From NCBI RefSeq assembly GCF_011045125.1, contig NZ_JAAKZF010000002.1, forward strand, positions 186,001 to 250,000: 64,000 bases of DNA, written 5' to 3'. The notes beneath the pieces are model-generated. The model was not told where the DNA came from. It made no database searches and worked only from the letters and a program-made list of their open reading frames with translations. Positions 17,852 to 26,969 of this stretch are shown piece by piece (within the stretch, counting starts at the first letter, position 1; the number at the start of each line of letters is the position of its first letter). Made by a program: the position numbers and the translations under genes. Origin of the DNA: Allomesorhizobium camelthorni. Lineage in GTDB: Bacteria > Pseudomonadota > Alphaproteobacteria > Rhizobiales > Rhizobiaceae.

Positions 17852-19423
17852 GTGACGGCAACCCTTGAGACTGAAGGCGGCAACCTGCTCGAGGTGCGCG
17901 GCCTGACGAAAATCTTCGGCACGCTCAAGGCGTGCGACAATATCGATCTTACGGTCGGCCGGGGCGAGATCCACGCGCTGCTCGGCGAAAACGGCGCCGG
18001 CAAATCCACTCTGGTCAAGATGCTGTTCGGCTCGCTGGAGCCGAATGCCGGCGAAATCCGATGGAACGGCCAGGTCGAGCAGATTTCCAGCCCGGGCGCT
18101 GCCCGCAAGCTCGGCATCGGCATGGTGTTCCAGCACTTTTCGTTGTTCGATGCGTTGACCGCGGCCGAAAACATAGCCCTGTCGCTCGACGACGATACGC
18201 CGATCGCCACCATCGCCGCCAAGGCCAAGGCGCTCTCCTACAGCTACGGCCTGCCGCTCGATCCCTATTCGCTGGTCGGCGATCTGTCGGTGGGCGAACG
18301 CCAGCGCATCGAGATCATCCGCTGCCTGTTGCAGACCCCGCAGCTCATTATCCTCGATGAGCCGACCTCCGTGCTGACGCCGCAAGAAGCCGACCGGCTT
18401 TTCGAGACGCTGGAAAGGCTGCGCTCGGAAGGCAAGTCGATCCTCTACATTTCGCACCGGCTGGAAGAGGTCAAACGCTTGTGCGACCGCGCCACCGTGC
18501 TGCGCCACGGCAAGGTCGTCGGCCATTGCGATCCGCGCAAGGAAACTGCTTCGTCGCTGGCCCGCATGATGGTCGGCAACGAGGTGCAGGCCGTGGTGCG
18601 CGATCCCGTCCAGGGCATGGACAAAGCCGCAGCGCTACTCGAGGTGCGCAACCTCTCGCGCACTCCCGCAACACCCTTCTCCATCCCGCTCCGCAACATC
18701 AATCTCAGCGCCCGCGCCGGCGAGGTGATCGGCATAGCGGGCGTTGCCGGCAACGGCCAGGGAGAATTCTTCGAGGCGGTGTCGGGCGAAGTCCAGCAGC
18801 AGGATGCGGCGAACGTCCGCATCCGCGGCAAGGATGCCGGCCGGCTGACGATTTCGGGCCGCAGGCTGCTTGGTGCGGCCTTCGTGCCGGAGGAGCGACT
18901 GGGCCACGGCGCGGCGCCCCGCATGCGCCTGTCGGAAAACCTGCTCCTGTCGCGTCACGCCACCGACCGCAAAGCCTTTCTCGGCACGGCCGGGACGGTG
19001 CAGACCCGCGCCATCGCCACCGCCGCGCAGCGCATCATCGAAATCATGGACGTGCGCAAGAGTGGGCCCGACCCGGAGGCTGCCGCGCTTTCGGGCGGCA
19101 ATCTGCAGAAATTCATCATAGGCCGCGAACTCGACCGCCGCCCGGCGGTGATGGTGGTCAACCAGCCGACCTGGGGCGTTGACGCCGGTGCGGCTGCCCG
19201 CATACGCCAGGCGCTGATCGAACTGGCGCGCAGCGGCTCAGCCGTGGTGGTCATCAGCCAGGATCTCGACGAATTGTTCGAGATCTCCGATTCCATCGCG
19301 GTCATGCACAATGGCGAATTGTCGAAACCGCTGCCGATCGCCGAGGCGACCTTCGAGAAGGTCGGGCTATTGATGGGCGGCGCCGAGCCCGGCCATGTCG
19401 AACCTGTGGCGGAGCTGGCCTGA
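17852..19423 (+). CDS. BMP-type nucleoside ABC transporter, ATP-binding protein (duplicated ABC domains)
   Basis: A 523-residue double ABC ATPase. Domain 1 has Walker A GENGAGKST and signature LSVGERQRIEI; domain 2 has a degenerate Walker A (AGNGQGE) and signature LSGGNLQKFIIGREL, as in RbsA/NupA-type proteins. With the two permeases and the BMP-family binding protein that follow, it forms a nucleoside or purine importer. The start is the GTG at 17852 after GGGGAG. The next gene begins in the overlap TGATG. Confidence 0.9.
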   Translation: MTATLETEGGNLLEVRGLTKIFGTLKACDNIDLTVGRGEIHALLGENGAGKSTLVKMLFGSLEPNAGEIRWNGQVEQISSPGAARKLGIGMVFQHFSLFDALTAAENIALSLDDDTPIATIAAKAKALSYSYGLPLDPYSLVGDLSVGERQRIEIIRCLLQTPQLIILDEPTSVLTPQEADRLFETLERLRSEGKSILYISHRLEEVKRLCDRATVLRHGKVVGHCDPRKETASSLARMMVGNEVQAVVRDPVQGMDKAAALLEVRNLSRTPATPFSIPLRNINLSARAGEVIGIAGVAGNGQGEFFEAVSGEVQQQDAANVRIRGKDAGRLTISGRRLLGAAFVPEERLGHGAAPRMRLSENLLLSRHATDRKAFLGTAGTVQTRAIATAAQRIIEIMDVRKSGPDPEAAALSGGNLQKFIIGRELDRRPAVMVVNQPTWGVDAGAAARIRQALIELARSGSAVVVISQDLDELFEISDSIAVMHNGELSKPLPIAEATFEKVGLLMGGAEPGHVEPVAELA

Positions 19424-20541
19424 TGCGCATCGAACTCGTCAAACGCCCTCAGCAATCGGCGCTGTTTTCCGCGCTGTCGCCCTTCATCGCGCTTGGGCTC
19501 ACGCTGATTGCCGGCGCGATCATGTTTTCGCTGCTCGGCAAGAACCCCGCCGAGGCGCTCTACTATTACTTCATCGACCCGCTCACCGGCCTATGGGACG
19601 AGAACAACCGCTGGCAGTTGCACGAGCTGGCGGTCAAGGCAGCGCCGCTCATCCTGATCGCAGTCGGGCTGTCCGTCTGCTTCCTGTCCAACAACTGGAA
19701 CATCGGCGCCGAGGGGCAGTTCACCATCGGCGCGATTGTCGGCTCGATCCTGCCGGTCATGTATCCCGACCTGCAATCCTGGATCGTCCTGCCGCTGATG
19801 CTCCTGATGGGCATGATCGGCGGCGCGGCCTACGCGTCCGTGCCGGCCTATCTCAAGGCCCGCTTCAACACCAACGAGATCCTGACCAGCCTGATGCTGG
19901 TCTATGTCGCCCAGCTTTTCCTCGACTGGCTGGTGCGCGGTCCCTGGCGCAACCCTGGGGGCATGAATTTTCCGGAAACACGCAATTTCCACGAATACGC
20001 CATCCTGCCGGAAATTCTGCCTGCCTCGGGCCGCGCCCATTGGGGGTTTGCCTTTGCACTGATTGCTGCGGTCGCGGCCTGGTTCATGCTGTCCAGAACG
20101 CTGCGCGGCTTCGAGGTCAAGGTGCTCGGCCAGAGCCCGAGGGCAGGGCGCTTCGCCGGCTTCTCGGCGTCGAAGATGGTGTTCTTCGCCTTCATCGTCT
20201 CCGGCGCGCTTGCCGGGCTGGCGGGCATTTCGGAAGTATCGGGCGCGATCGGCCAGCTACGTCCGACCATTTCGCCGGGCTATGGCTTTGCGGCAATCAT
20301 CGTGGCCTTTCTCGGCCGCCTCAATCCGTTGGGCATCGTCGCAGCGGGGCTGGTGCTTGCGCTGTCGTATCTCGGCGGCGAGGCTGCGCAGATCTCGATC
20401 GGCGTCTCCGACAAGGTGGTGCGCGCCTTCCAGGGCATGATCCTGTTCTTCGTGCTCGCCTGCGACACGCTGATCCATTACCGCGTCCGCTTCGTCGGCA
20501 CGCCTGCCGTGAAGGCGGCGGAGGTTTCCCAGAATGTTTGA
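19423..20541 (+). CDS. BMP-type nucleoside ABC transporter permease (NupP-like)
   Basis: A 372-residue inner-membrane protein of the BPD_transp_2 (RbsC/LivH) group, with the conserved WNIGAEGQFTIGAI segment after the third helix and a long N-terminal extracytoplasmic loop typical of the larger permease of such pairs. It overlaps the ATPase stop by 1 nt and the next permease by 8 nt, so translation is coupled. Confidence 0.9.
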   Translation: MRIELVKRPQQSALFSALSPFIALGLTLIAGAIMFSLLGKNPAEALYYYFIDPLTGLWDENNRWQLHELAVKAAPLILIAVGLSVCFLSNNWNIGAEGQFTIGAIVGSILPVMYPDLQSWIVLPLMLLMGMIGGAAYASVPAYLKARFNTNEILTSLMLVYVAQLFLDWLVRGPWRNPGGMNFPETRNFHEYAILPEILPASGRAHWGFAFALIAAVAAWFMLSRTLRGFEVKVLGQSPRAGRFAGFSASKMVFFAFIVSGALAGLAGISEVSGAIGQLRPTISPGYGFAAIIVAFLGRLNPLGIVAAGLVLALSYLGGEAAQISIGVSDKVVRAFQGMILFFVLACDTLIHYRVRFVGTPAVKAAEVSQNV

Positions 20542-21448
20542 ATCCATCCTCATCACTATCGCAACGGCCGCGACGCCGCTGCTCATCGCTTCGATCGGCG
20601 AACTGGTGGTCGAGCGCTCCGGCGTGCTCAACCTCGGCGTCGAAGGCATGATGGTCATGGGCGCGGTCACCGGCTTCGGCGTGACGCTGGCCACCGGCTC
20701 GCCCTGGCTTGGCATTTTCGCGGCAATCGCGGTCGGCGCGCTGTTTTCCCTGCTGTTCGGCTTCCTGACGCTGACGCTCGTCACCAACCAGGTCGCCACC
20801 GGGCTGGCGCTGACGCTGCTCGGCCTCGGCCTCTCCGGCATGCTCGGCGAAGGTTTTGTCGGCCAGCCCGGCATCAAGCTCGGCAATCTCGACATTCCGT
20901 TCCTGTCCGATCTCCCTGTGATCGGAAGGCTGATCTTCGGCCAGGATCCGGTGTTCTATCTCTCGATCCTGCTGACCGTCGGCGTCGCCTGGTTCCTGTT
21001 CCGCACGCGGGCCGGCCTGACCCTGCGCTCGGTCGGCGACAATCATGGCTCGGCGCATGCGCTTGGCATCAACGTCATCGGCATACGCTATCTGGCGGTG
21101 ATGTTCGGCGGGGCCTGCGCCGGCCTGGCGGGCGCGTACCTGTCGCTGGTCTACACGCCGCAATGGATCGAGAACATGACCGCCGGGCGCGGCTGGATCG
21201 CGCTGGCGCTGGTCGTGTTCGCTTCATGGCGGCCGTGGCGCGTGCTCGCCGGCGCTTATCTCTTCGGCGCCGTCTCGATCGGCCAACTGCACGCGCAGGC
21301 GCTGGGGATAGGCGTGCCCTCGCAGCTACTTTCTTCGCTTCCCTATCTGGCGACCATCGTCGTGCTTGTTCTAATCTCGCGCAACAGGCGGCTGACCATG
21401 GTCAACACACCGGCTTCTCTGGGGCGGCCGTTTGTGCCAGATCGCTAA
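20534..21448 (+). CDS. BMP-type nucleoside ABC transporter permease (NupQ-like)
   Basis: A 304-residue permease partner with about ten hydrophobic segments and the segment [17 protein letters not shown], the smaller-permease equivalent of WNIGAEGQ. It starts inside the end of the previous gene and is followed after 95 nt by the binding-protein gene. Confidence 0.9.
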   Translation: MFESILITIATAATPLLIASIGELVVERSGVLNLGVEGMMVMGAVTGFGVTLATGSPWLGIFAAIAVGALFSLLFGFLTLTLVTNQVATGLALTLLGLGLSGMLGEGFVGQPGIKLGNLDIPFLSDLPVIGRLIFGQDPVFYLSILLTVGVAWFLFRTRAGLTLRSVGDNHGSAHALGINVIGIRYLAVMFGGACAGLAGAYLSLVYTPQWIENMTAGRGWIALALVVFASWRPWRVLAGAYLFGAVSIGQLHAQALGIGVPSQLLSSLPYLATIVVLVLISRNRRLTMVNTPASLGRPFVPDR

Positions 21449-21543
21449 GGCATGATTCCGGGAAATGGGAACGGTCCGGAAACATCATGTTCAAAAACAA
21501 CGGGATAGTGTCCCCGGCAACAACTGAAAGAGGACGAACGAGA

Positions 21544-22614
21544 ATGAAAAGCAAAATTTTGTCATTTGCCGCCGCGGCAGCCGTGCTGTCGCTCGGCACT
21601 ATGGCCGCGGAAGCAGCCACCAAGGCCTGCTACATCTATGTCGGGCCGATCGGCGACTTCGGCTGGTCCTATCAGCACCATCAGGGCCTCGAACAGATGA
21701 AGGCGGAGCTCGGCGATCAGGTCGAGACAGCCTATCTCGAAAGCGTGCCGGAAGGCGCCGACGCGGAGCGCGCCATCGAGCGCTTCGCCCGTTCCGGCTG
21801 CAACATCATCTTCACCACCTCCTTCGGCTACATGGACCCGACCAACAAGGTCGCCGGAAAATTCCCGGACGTGAAGTTCGAGCACGCGACCGGCTACAAG
21901 CGCGATCATCCGAACGTCGCGACCTACAATTCCAAATTCCATGAGGGCCGATACGTGCAGGGCGTGATCGCGGCGAAGATGTCGAAAGCCGGCGTTGCCG
22001 GCTACATCGCCTCCTTCCCGATCCCCGAAGTGGTGATGGGCATCAACTCCTTCGTGCTTGGCGCGCAATCGATCAATCCCGATTTCAAGCTGAAGGTCGT
22101 ATGGGCAAACACCTGGTTCGACCCGGGCAAGGAAGCGGACGCTGCCAAGGCGCTGATCGACCAAGGCGTCGACATCATCACCCAGCACACGGATTCGACC
22201 GCGCCCATGCAGGTCGCGACCGAGCGCGGCATCAAGGCCTTCGGCCAGGCTTCCGACATGATCAAGTTCGGCCCCGAAACGCAGCTCACCTCGATCGTCG
22301 ACAATTGGGGCCCGTACTATACCGAGCGGGTCAAGGCGGTAATCGACGGCACCTGGAAGCAGCATGACGTCTGGGGCGGAATGAAGGAAGGCCACGTCGT
22401 CATGGCGCCTTACGCCAATATGCCTGACGATGTGAAGAAGCTCGCCGAGGAGACCGAGGCGAAGATCAAGTCCGGCGAATTCAACCCCTTCACTGGTCCG
22501 ATCAAGAAGCAGGACGGCTCGGAATGGCTGAAGGATGGCGAGGTCGCCGAGGACGGCGTGCTGCTCGGCATGAACTTCTACGTCCAGGGCGTGGACGACC
22601 GGCTGCCGAAGTGA
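21544..22614 (+). CDS. BMP family nucleoside-binding lipoprotein-like substrate-binding protein
   Basis: A 356-residue exported protein. The signal peptide (about residues 1-24, AAEA) is of the ordinary type, without a lipobox cysteine. The BMP (PnrA/Med) family pattern is clear: CYIYVGPIGDFGWSYQHHQG at the start and IIFTTSFGYMDP and WVNTW-like segments later. It supplies ligand to the two permeases and double ATPase upstream. The ATG at 21544 follows GAGGACG. Confidence 0.9.
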   Translation: MKSKILSFAAAAAVLSLGTMAAEAATKACYIYVGPIGDFGWSYQHHQGLEQMKAELGDQVETAYLESVPEGADAERAIERFARSGCNIIFTTSFGYMDPTNKVAGKFPDVKFEHATGYKRDHPNVATYNSKFHEGRYVQGVIAAKMSKAGVAGYIASFPIPEVVMGINSFVLGAQSINPDFKLKVVWANTWFDPGKEADAAKALIDQGVDIITQHTDSTAPMQVATERGIKAFGQASDMIKFGPETQLTSIVDNWGPYYTERVKAVIDGTWKQHDVWGGMKEGHVVMAPYANMPDDVKKLAEETEAKIKSGEFNPFTGPIKKQDGSEWLKDGEVAEDGVLLGMNFYVQGVDDRLPK

Positions 22615-22639
22615 TCGGCTGGTGGCTCCAAGTAATCGA

Positions 22640-22664
22640 AAGGGCGCCAAAGGGCGCCCTTTTT
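22640..22664 (+). terminator. Intrinsic terminator after the nucleoside ABC operon
   Basis: AGGGCGCC pairs with GGCGCCCT around a 4-nt loop and is followed by five T, 26 nt after the binding-protein stop codon. Confidence 0.85.
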
Positions 22665-22730
22665 GTTGGAGCCCTTTATCCCGTCTGCAGGCTGGTTCGT
22701 GGCCTTGCCGGCATTCGCGCAACTGTGGTA

Positions 22731-22755
22731 CTGTGAAGCATGAAAAATATCACAG
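22731..22755. promoter_or_regulatory. Inverted repeat over the vapB start codon
   Basis: CTGTGA (22731-22736) and TCACAG (22750-22755) are inverted with a 13-nt spacer that contains the vapB ATG. Two further CTGTGG copies lie just outside. This is a plausible autoregulatory site for the antitoxin. Confidence 0.4.
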
Positions 22756-22976
22756 TTACTGTGGACAACGAAACCTACCGGCGCGCGCGAATGAAGGCGG
22801 CCGAACGTGATTCTTCCGTCTCGGCGATGGTTCGAGAGTATTTGAAGGACCTTGCAAATACGGAAACTGAATTCGAGAGGCTGAAACGCAAGGAAGCAGC
22901 AATAAGATCGACAATCACCGGATTCAGCGCTTCTGATCGCTTGTCGCGTGAAGAAGTTCACGAACGCAATCGCTGA
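22740..22976 (+). CDS. vapB: Antitoxin of a VapBC-type module
   Basis: A 78-residue protein beginning KNITVTVDNETYRRARMKAA, a ribbon-helix-helix-like strand followed by helices, with a charged C-terminal tail for toxin binding. The PIN-domain toxin gene starts 2 nt after its stop, which is what identifies it. Such antitoxins neutralise the RNase and repress their own operon. Confidence 0.8.
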   Translation: MKNITVTVDNETYRRARMKAAERDSSVSAMVREYLKDLANTETEFERLKRKEAAIRSTITGFSASDRLSREEVHERNR

Positions 22977-22978
22977 TC

Positions 22979-23389
22979 GTGCCGGTTTTTCTCGACACCA
23001 ACGTTCTGCTCTATTCCATTAGCTCTGACCCTTATGAGTCCTCGAAGCGAGAACGGGCGCTGATTTTGCTCGATGGCGACGATTGCGCGTTGTCCGTCCA
23101 GGTTCTGCAGGAGTTCTACGTTCAGGCGACACGCGCATCACGCTCAGGTGCAATATCTCACGGGACAGCGACAGACATCATAAGCACTTGGATGCGCTTT
23201 CCCGTGCAGGACAATACCCTTGCGCTGTTTCAGGACGCGCTTCAGATCAAGGCCGTGTCGGGGTTCTCATTTTGGGATTGTGCGATCATTGCTTCAGCCC
23301 GCGCTCAGAATTGCCGAGAACTCATGACGGAGGATCTTGCCCACGGCCGCGAGATCGCCGGCGTGCGCATTGTCAATCCATTCCTATAG
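22979..23389 (+). CDS. vapC: PIN-domain ribonuclease toxin VapC
   Basis: A 136-residue PIN domain with all expected acidic residues: D6 in FLDTNVLLYS, E45 in VLQEF, D100 in FWDCAII and E118-D119 in LMTEDLAHG. These coordinate metal in VapC RNases, which usually cut tRNA or rRNA. Translation starts at a GTG 2 nt after vapB, so the pair is co-translated. Confidence 0.87.
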   Translation: MPVFLDTNVLLYSISSDPYESSKRERALILLDGDDCALSVQVLQEFYVQATRASRSGAISHGTATDIISTWMRFPVQDNTLALFQDALQIKAVSGFSFWDCAIIASARAQNCRELMTEDLAHGREIAGVRIVNPFL

Positions 23390-23402
23390 CCGAAGGCAGC
23401 GG

Positions 23403-24716
23403 TCAGACAGCCGAGCCGTAGAGATCGTAGGCGTCGGCGCGATCGATCTTGACCGTCACGATATCGCCGGCGCGCAGCGGCCGGCGCGACTGGATGTGGA
23501 CCGAGCCGTCGATCTCCGGCGCGTCGTATTTCGTGCGACCCTTGGCCGATAGACCATGCGCCTCGTCGATGATGACGGGCAGGCGTTTGCCAACCTTCTT
23601 CTGCTGCCGGACAGCGGAGATCTTCTGCTGGCGCTGCATGAAGCGGTGCCAGCGGGCTTCCTTCACCTCCTGTGGCACCTGTTCGAGGCCGAGATCGTTC
23701 GAGCGGGCACCCTTCACAGCTTCGTATTTGAAGCAGCCGGCGCGGTCGATTTTGGCTTCGTCCAGCCAGTCGAGCAGCATCTCGAATTCCTCGTCCGTCT
23801 CGCCGGGAAAGCCGACGATGAAAGTCGAGCGGATGGCAAGATCCGGGCAGACCTCGCGCCAGCCGCGAATGCGCTCCAGCGTCTTTTCGCCATGCGCCGG
23901 GCGGCGCATGTTCTTCAGTACCTGCGGCGAGGCGTGCTGGAAGGGGATGTCGAGATAGGGGAGGATCTTTCCCTCGGCCATTAGCGGGATCACGTCCGCG
24001 ACATGCGGGTAGGGGTAGACATAGTGCATGCGCACCCAAACGCCGAGTTCGCCCAATTCCTTCGACAAATCGAGGAATTTGGCGCGTACCTCGCGCTCCT
24101 GGAACAGGCTGGTCTGGTATTTGATGTCGATCCCGTAGGCGCTGGTGTCCTGCGAGATGACCAGGATCTCCTTGACGCCTGCCTTTGCAAGCTTTTCGGC
24201 TTCGCGCAGCACGTCGCCGGCCGGTCGCGAGACGAGGTCGCCGCGCAGCGCCGGGATGATGCAGAAGGTGCAGCGGTTGTTGCAGCCCTCCGAAATCTTG
24301 AGATAGGCGTAGTGACGCGGCGTCAGCTTCACGCCCTGCGGCGGCAGAAGATCGATGAACGGCTCGTGCGTCGGAGGCGCCGCCTTGTGCACCGCCGCCA
24401 TCACGCTTTCGTACGCCTGTGGTCCAGTGATGGCGAGCACGTTGGGATGCTTTTCGCGGATCACCTCCGGCTCAGCGCCAAGGCACCCGGTGACGATAAC
24501 CTTGCCGTTTTCCGACATGGCCGAGCCGATGGCCGCGAGCGACTCGTCGCGTGCGGAATCGAGAAAGCCGCAGGTGTTGACCACCACGAGGTCAGCGCCG
24601 TCATGCCTGCGCGCGATCTCGTAACCCTCTGCGCGCAGCCGGGTTATGATACGCTCGGAATCCACGAGCGCCTTCGGGCATCCGAGGCTGACGAAACTGA
24701 CGCGTGGAGCGGACAT
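23403..24716 (-). CDS. rimO: Ribosomal protein S12 methylthiotransferase RimO
   Basis: A 437-residue radical-SAM enzyme. The N-terminal UPF0004 domain has three cluster cysteines (C13, C49, C78) and the radical-SAM cluster motif is C145-NNR-C149-TF-C152. A TRAM domain ends the protein. RimO methylthiolates an aspartate of ribosomal protein S12. The family can be confused with MiaB; the N-terminus [15 protein letters not shown] is RimO-like. Confidence 0.94.
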   Translation of the reverse strand: MSAPRVSFVSLGCPKALVDSERIITRLRAEGYEIARRHDGADLVVVNTCGFLDSARDESLAAIGSAMSENGKVIVTGCLGAEPEVIREKHPNVLAITGPQAYESVMAAVHKAAPPTHEPFIDLLPPQGVKLTPRHYAYLKISEGCNNRCTFCIIPALRGDLVSRPAGDVLREAEKLAKAGVKEILVISQDTSAYGIDIKYQTSLFQEREVRAKFLDLSKELGELGVWVRMHYVYPYPHVADVIPLMAEGKILPYLDIPFQHASPQVLKNMRRPAHGEKTLERIRGWREVCPDLAIRSTFIVGFPGETDEEFEMLLDWLDEAKIDRAGCFKYEAVKGARSNDLGLEQVPQEVKEARWHRFMQRQQKISAVRQQKKVGKRLPVIIDEAHGLSAKGRTKYDAPEIDGSVHIQSRRPLRAGDIVTVKIDRADAYDLYGSAV

Positions 24717-24885
24717 TAGCGGTTTTCCAATGGCTTCGGGCCGGCACCTCGAAGGTCCGGCCCGACATTCTCGAAATGATGGCGATCAGCAAACGCTGTT
24801 GGGCGCTGAATTCGGGCGGCGCAATAGCACAGTTTCGTCGTCAGGCAAACCGGCGCATGGCGCGCCGGCTTGCCTCGCGATCTGC

Positions 24886-25578
24886 TTAGTGGCCGCCTCC
24901 ATGCGAGCCGAACCATCCGTTCATGAAACCGAACTGCTCCGGGAACTGGTCGACAGCGCCGTCCAGGATCATCTTGAGCGCAACGTAGAGTATGATGACC
25001 AGGCCGATATAGGCGATCCAGCGGTGCTTGTGCAGCAGCCGCGCCACGAACGAGGCGGCGAAGCCCATCAGCGCGATCGACAGCGCCAGGCCGAAGATCA
25101 GGACCGTCGGGTGGTCCATCGCGGCGCCGGCGACGGCCAGAACATTGTCGAGCGACATCGACACGTCGGCGATGACGATCTGCCAGGCCGCCTGCGCGAA
25201 ACTCTTGCGCGGCTTCCTTCCGGCGATCTTCCCATCCTTGTCGTAATCGACGTCCGACAGCGCCTCGGTTGCTTCCTCTTCCTCTTCGTGGGTGACGCTG
25301 AGCTCGCGCCACATCTTCCAGCACACCCAGAGCAGGAGCAGGCCGCCGGCAATGAGAAGCATCGGCCCGATCGCCAGAAGCCACTGCGTGATCAAGGCAA
25401 AGCCTATGCGCAGCACGGTCGCCGCCATGATGCCGACGAGGATCGCTTTCCTGCGCTGATCGGCCGGCAGGCCGGCCGCGGCCATTCCAATCACAATGGC
25501 GTTGTCACCGGCGAGAACGAGATCGATCGCGATGACCTGAAAGAGCGCCGCGAAGCCGGCGGCAGTGAAGATTTCCAT
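24886..25578 (-). CDS. TerC family integral membrane protein (YjbE type, possible Mn2+ exporter)
   Basis: A 230-residue protein with seven hydrophobic segments and the two TerC signature repeats, LAGDNAIVIGM near residue 22 and MSLDNVLAVAG near residue 150. The asparagine/aspartate pairs in them are thought to handle metal. The cytoplasmic loop contains D111-Y-D113-K-D115-G116, an EF-hand-like metal-binding sequence. Relatives export Mn2+; tellurite function is not implied. A perfect 18-bp palindrome lies about 50 nt upstream. Confidence 0.85.
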   Translation of the reverse strand: MEIFTAAGFAALFQVIAIDLVLAGDNAIVIGMAAAGLPADQRRKAILVGIMAATVLRIGFALITQWLLAIGPMLLIAGGLLLLWVCWKMWRELSVTHEEEEEATEALSDVDYDKDGKIAGRKPRKSFAQAAWQIVIADVSMSLDNVLAVAGAAMDHPTVLIFGLALSIALMGFAASFVARLLHKHRWIAYIGLVIILYVALKMILDGAVDQFPEQFGFMNGWFGSHGGGH

Positions 25579-25630
25579 GGGCTGGGGGCCTTCCTGTCCG
25601 ATGCTTTGGTTGGGCCACGGCCCTAACGCG

Positions 25631-25648
25631 TGACGCCGCGCGGCGTCA
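25631..25648. promoter_or_regulatory. Perfect 18-bp palindrome upstream of the TerC gene
   Basis: TGACGCCGCGCGGCGTCA is fully self-complementary. On the minus strand it overlaps TTGACG, a fair -35 sequence, with TTAGGG 17 nt further on as a weak -10, so it could be an operator. No yybP-ykoY riboswitch sequence was recognised in the ~50 nt leader. Confidence 0.45.
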
Positions 25649-25751
25649 AGTCACCTCCGCCGGCCGCGCGGATATGTCCGCCGCCTCAAGGCGGTGTTAT
25701 TCGACATTGCCTGGTTGGCGTGGCATCATCGGGTTCAAAGAGAGCAACCCC

Positions 25752-26000
25752 GTGACGGCGGAATACCTGAACCACCAACTCGAATGTCCCTACTGCCTGA
25801 CGATCCGGCTCAGGATACCAGCCAATGCGCGCCCGGAATCGGAAATCCGGTGCGACGATTGCGGCGAATATCTCGGCACCTGGGACGATCTGCAGTCGGA
25901 TTTCGAAAGGCAGGGCGGGCAGAACGGCGTGTTCCGCCTGGACCAGGGACGGATCAGGCGGGTCGAGGAAATTCCGAAAGGATTTGTCCCGGACGAATAG
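25752..26000 (+). CDS. Small zinc-ribbon protein, unknown function
   Basis: An 82-residue protein with C-P-Y-C near residue 11 and C-D-D-C about 22 residues later, a likely zinc ribbon. It starts at the GTG at 25752; an in-frame ATG at 25674 would add 26 residues with no family look. I do not recognise a function. Confidence 0.65.
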   Translation: MTAEYLNHQLECPYCLTIRLRIPANARPESEIRCDDCGEYLGTWDDLQSDFERQGGQNGVFRLDQGRIRRVEEIPKGFVPDE

Positions 26001-26025
26001 CCGCCAAGCTATCCGGCCGGGTCGC

Positions 26026-26490
26026 TCAGGACGCCTTTTTCGGACGGCCGCGCTTTGCACCAGTGGCGGGCTTGGCCTTTGGAGTTGCCTTTGCGCCCGG
26101 CTTGCGGCCGAGCCCCATGGTCTTCGCCAGGGCCGAGCGGGTGGCGGCGTAGTTCGGCGCGACCATCGGATAATCGCTCGGCAGGTTCCACTTGGCCCGG
26201 TATTCGTCCGGCGTCATGCCGTAATGGGCGCTGAGATGGCGCTTCAGCGACTTGAACTTGCGTCCGTCCTCGAGCGAGACGATGTAATCCGGCGTCACCG
26301 ATTTCTTGATCGGCACGGCAGGCGTCAAGGGGGCCGGCTCCGGCTCTGGCGAGCCCGCGAGTTTCTGCAGCGAAGCGTGCACGCTCGCCACCAGGTCCGG
26401 CAGGCCGGCGACGGGAACGCTGTTCTTTGAGACATAAGCCGAGACGATGGAGGCCGTCAGTTCGAGGGCTGAAATATCGTTTTCTTGCAA
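26026..26490 (-). CDS. MucR/Ros family transcriptional regulator lacking the first zinc cysteine
   Basis: This protein has the MucR N-terminal helical region (LELTASIVSAYVSKNSVP) and a Ros-type finger. The first zinc ligand is replaced: the canonical C-LE-C/D reads S-LE-D, with histidines kept in KRHLSAHYG. Zinc-poor Ros homologues are known in Mesorhizobium. A TTG at 26490 with GGAG 8 nt upstream is my preferred start; an ATG at 26541 is the alternative. A lysine/proline-rich tail follows the finger. MucR proteins act as global, H-NS-like silencers of exopolysaccharide and motility genes. Confidence 0.85.
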   Translation of the reverse strand: MQENDISALELTASIVSAYVSKNSVPVAGLPDLVASVHASLQKLAGSPEPEPAPLTPAVPIKKSVTPDYIVSLEDGRKFKSLKRHLSAHYGMTPDEYRAKWNLPSDYPMVAPNYAATRSALAKTMGLGRKPGAKATPKAKPATGAKRGRPKKAS

Positions 26491-26663
26491 GGTCGCTACT
26501 CCGAATGGCCGACTAGGCCGGTATGGGAAATCAGTTGCCAAGTATTCAATCAGCTAAAATTACCAAATTTCTCCGGATGCAAGCAAAATCGTCAAAAACC
26601 CCGTAAAAACTTCAATTCAGGCTGGGAGCGGACCGATTCTGTCCTTTCGCGGCAATCGGCGCG

Positions 26664-26835
26664 TCAGTTTTCGATGAACTGCAACTTCGGCTCGTGCACA
26701 AGCTGCAATTCGCGTGCCGGATGGTTGGCGATCCGCGCAAGCAAAAGCTGCCCCATCTGCAAGCCGGCCTGCGCGATATCCTCATAGATCGTGTCGACCT
26801 GGGGCCTGACCAGATTGAACAGGCCGGAAGTCTGC
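26664..26835 (-). pseudogene. C-terminal remnant of a LacI-type sugar-responsive regulator
   Basis: The minus strand encodes a short stretch, YEDIAQAGLQMGQLLLARI followed by LVHEPKLQFIEN and a stop, which has the form of the last ~50 residues of a LacI-family regulator. There is no DNA-binding domain or core; upstream of about 26835 the frame runs antisense into an ABC ATPase remnant. I read it as gene debris. Confidence 0.6.
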
Positions 26836-26837
26836 TT

Positions 26838-26967
26838 GGCCGAGCCAGCTTTCCGGCGGTCAGCGTCAGCGCGTCGCGATCGGCCGGGCACTGTGCGCGA
26901 CCCGCTGGTGTTCAATCTCGACAGGGTTGTGTTCTTCGACCCCGAAAGCGGCCAGCGCATCGTCTGA
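26838..26967 (+). pseudogene. Remnant of a sugar ABC transporter ATP-binding protein
   Basis: From 26838 the plus strand reads PSQLSGGQRQRVAIGRAL, the ABC signature region. A one-base loss near 26892 then shifts the frame to VRDPLVFNLD, and this is joined to RVVFFDPESGQRIV and a stop, which resembles the extreme C-terminus of MalK/UgpC-type ATPases. Walker A, Walker B and the regulatory domain are gone. The stop is 3 nt from the convergent PhyH gene end. Confidence 0.65.
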
Positions 26968-26969
26968 GG

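Noticed and set aside
25579-25680. A possible yybP-ykoY (Mn2+) riboswitch before the TerC gene
   Set aside because: None of the conserved riboswitch segments I know could be found; the leader is short and dominated by the palindrome.
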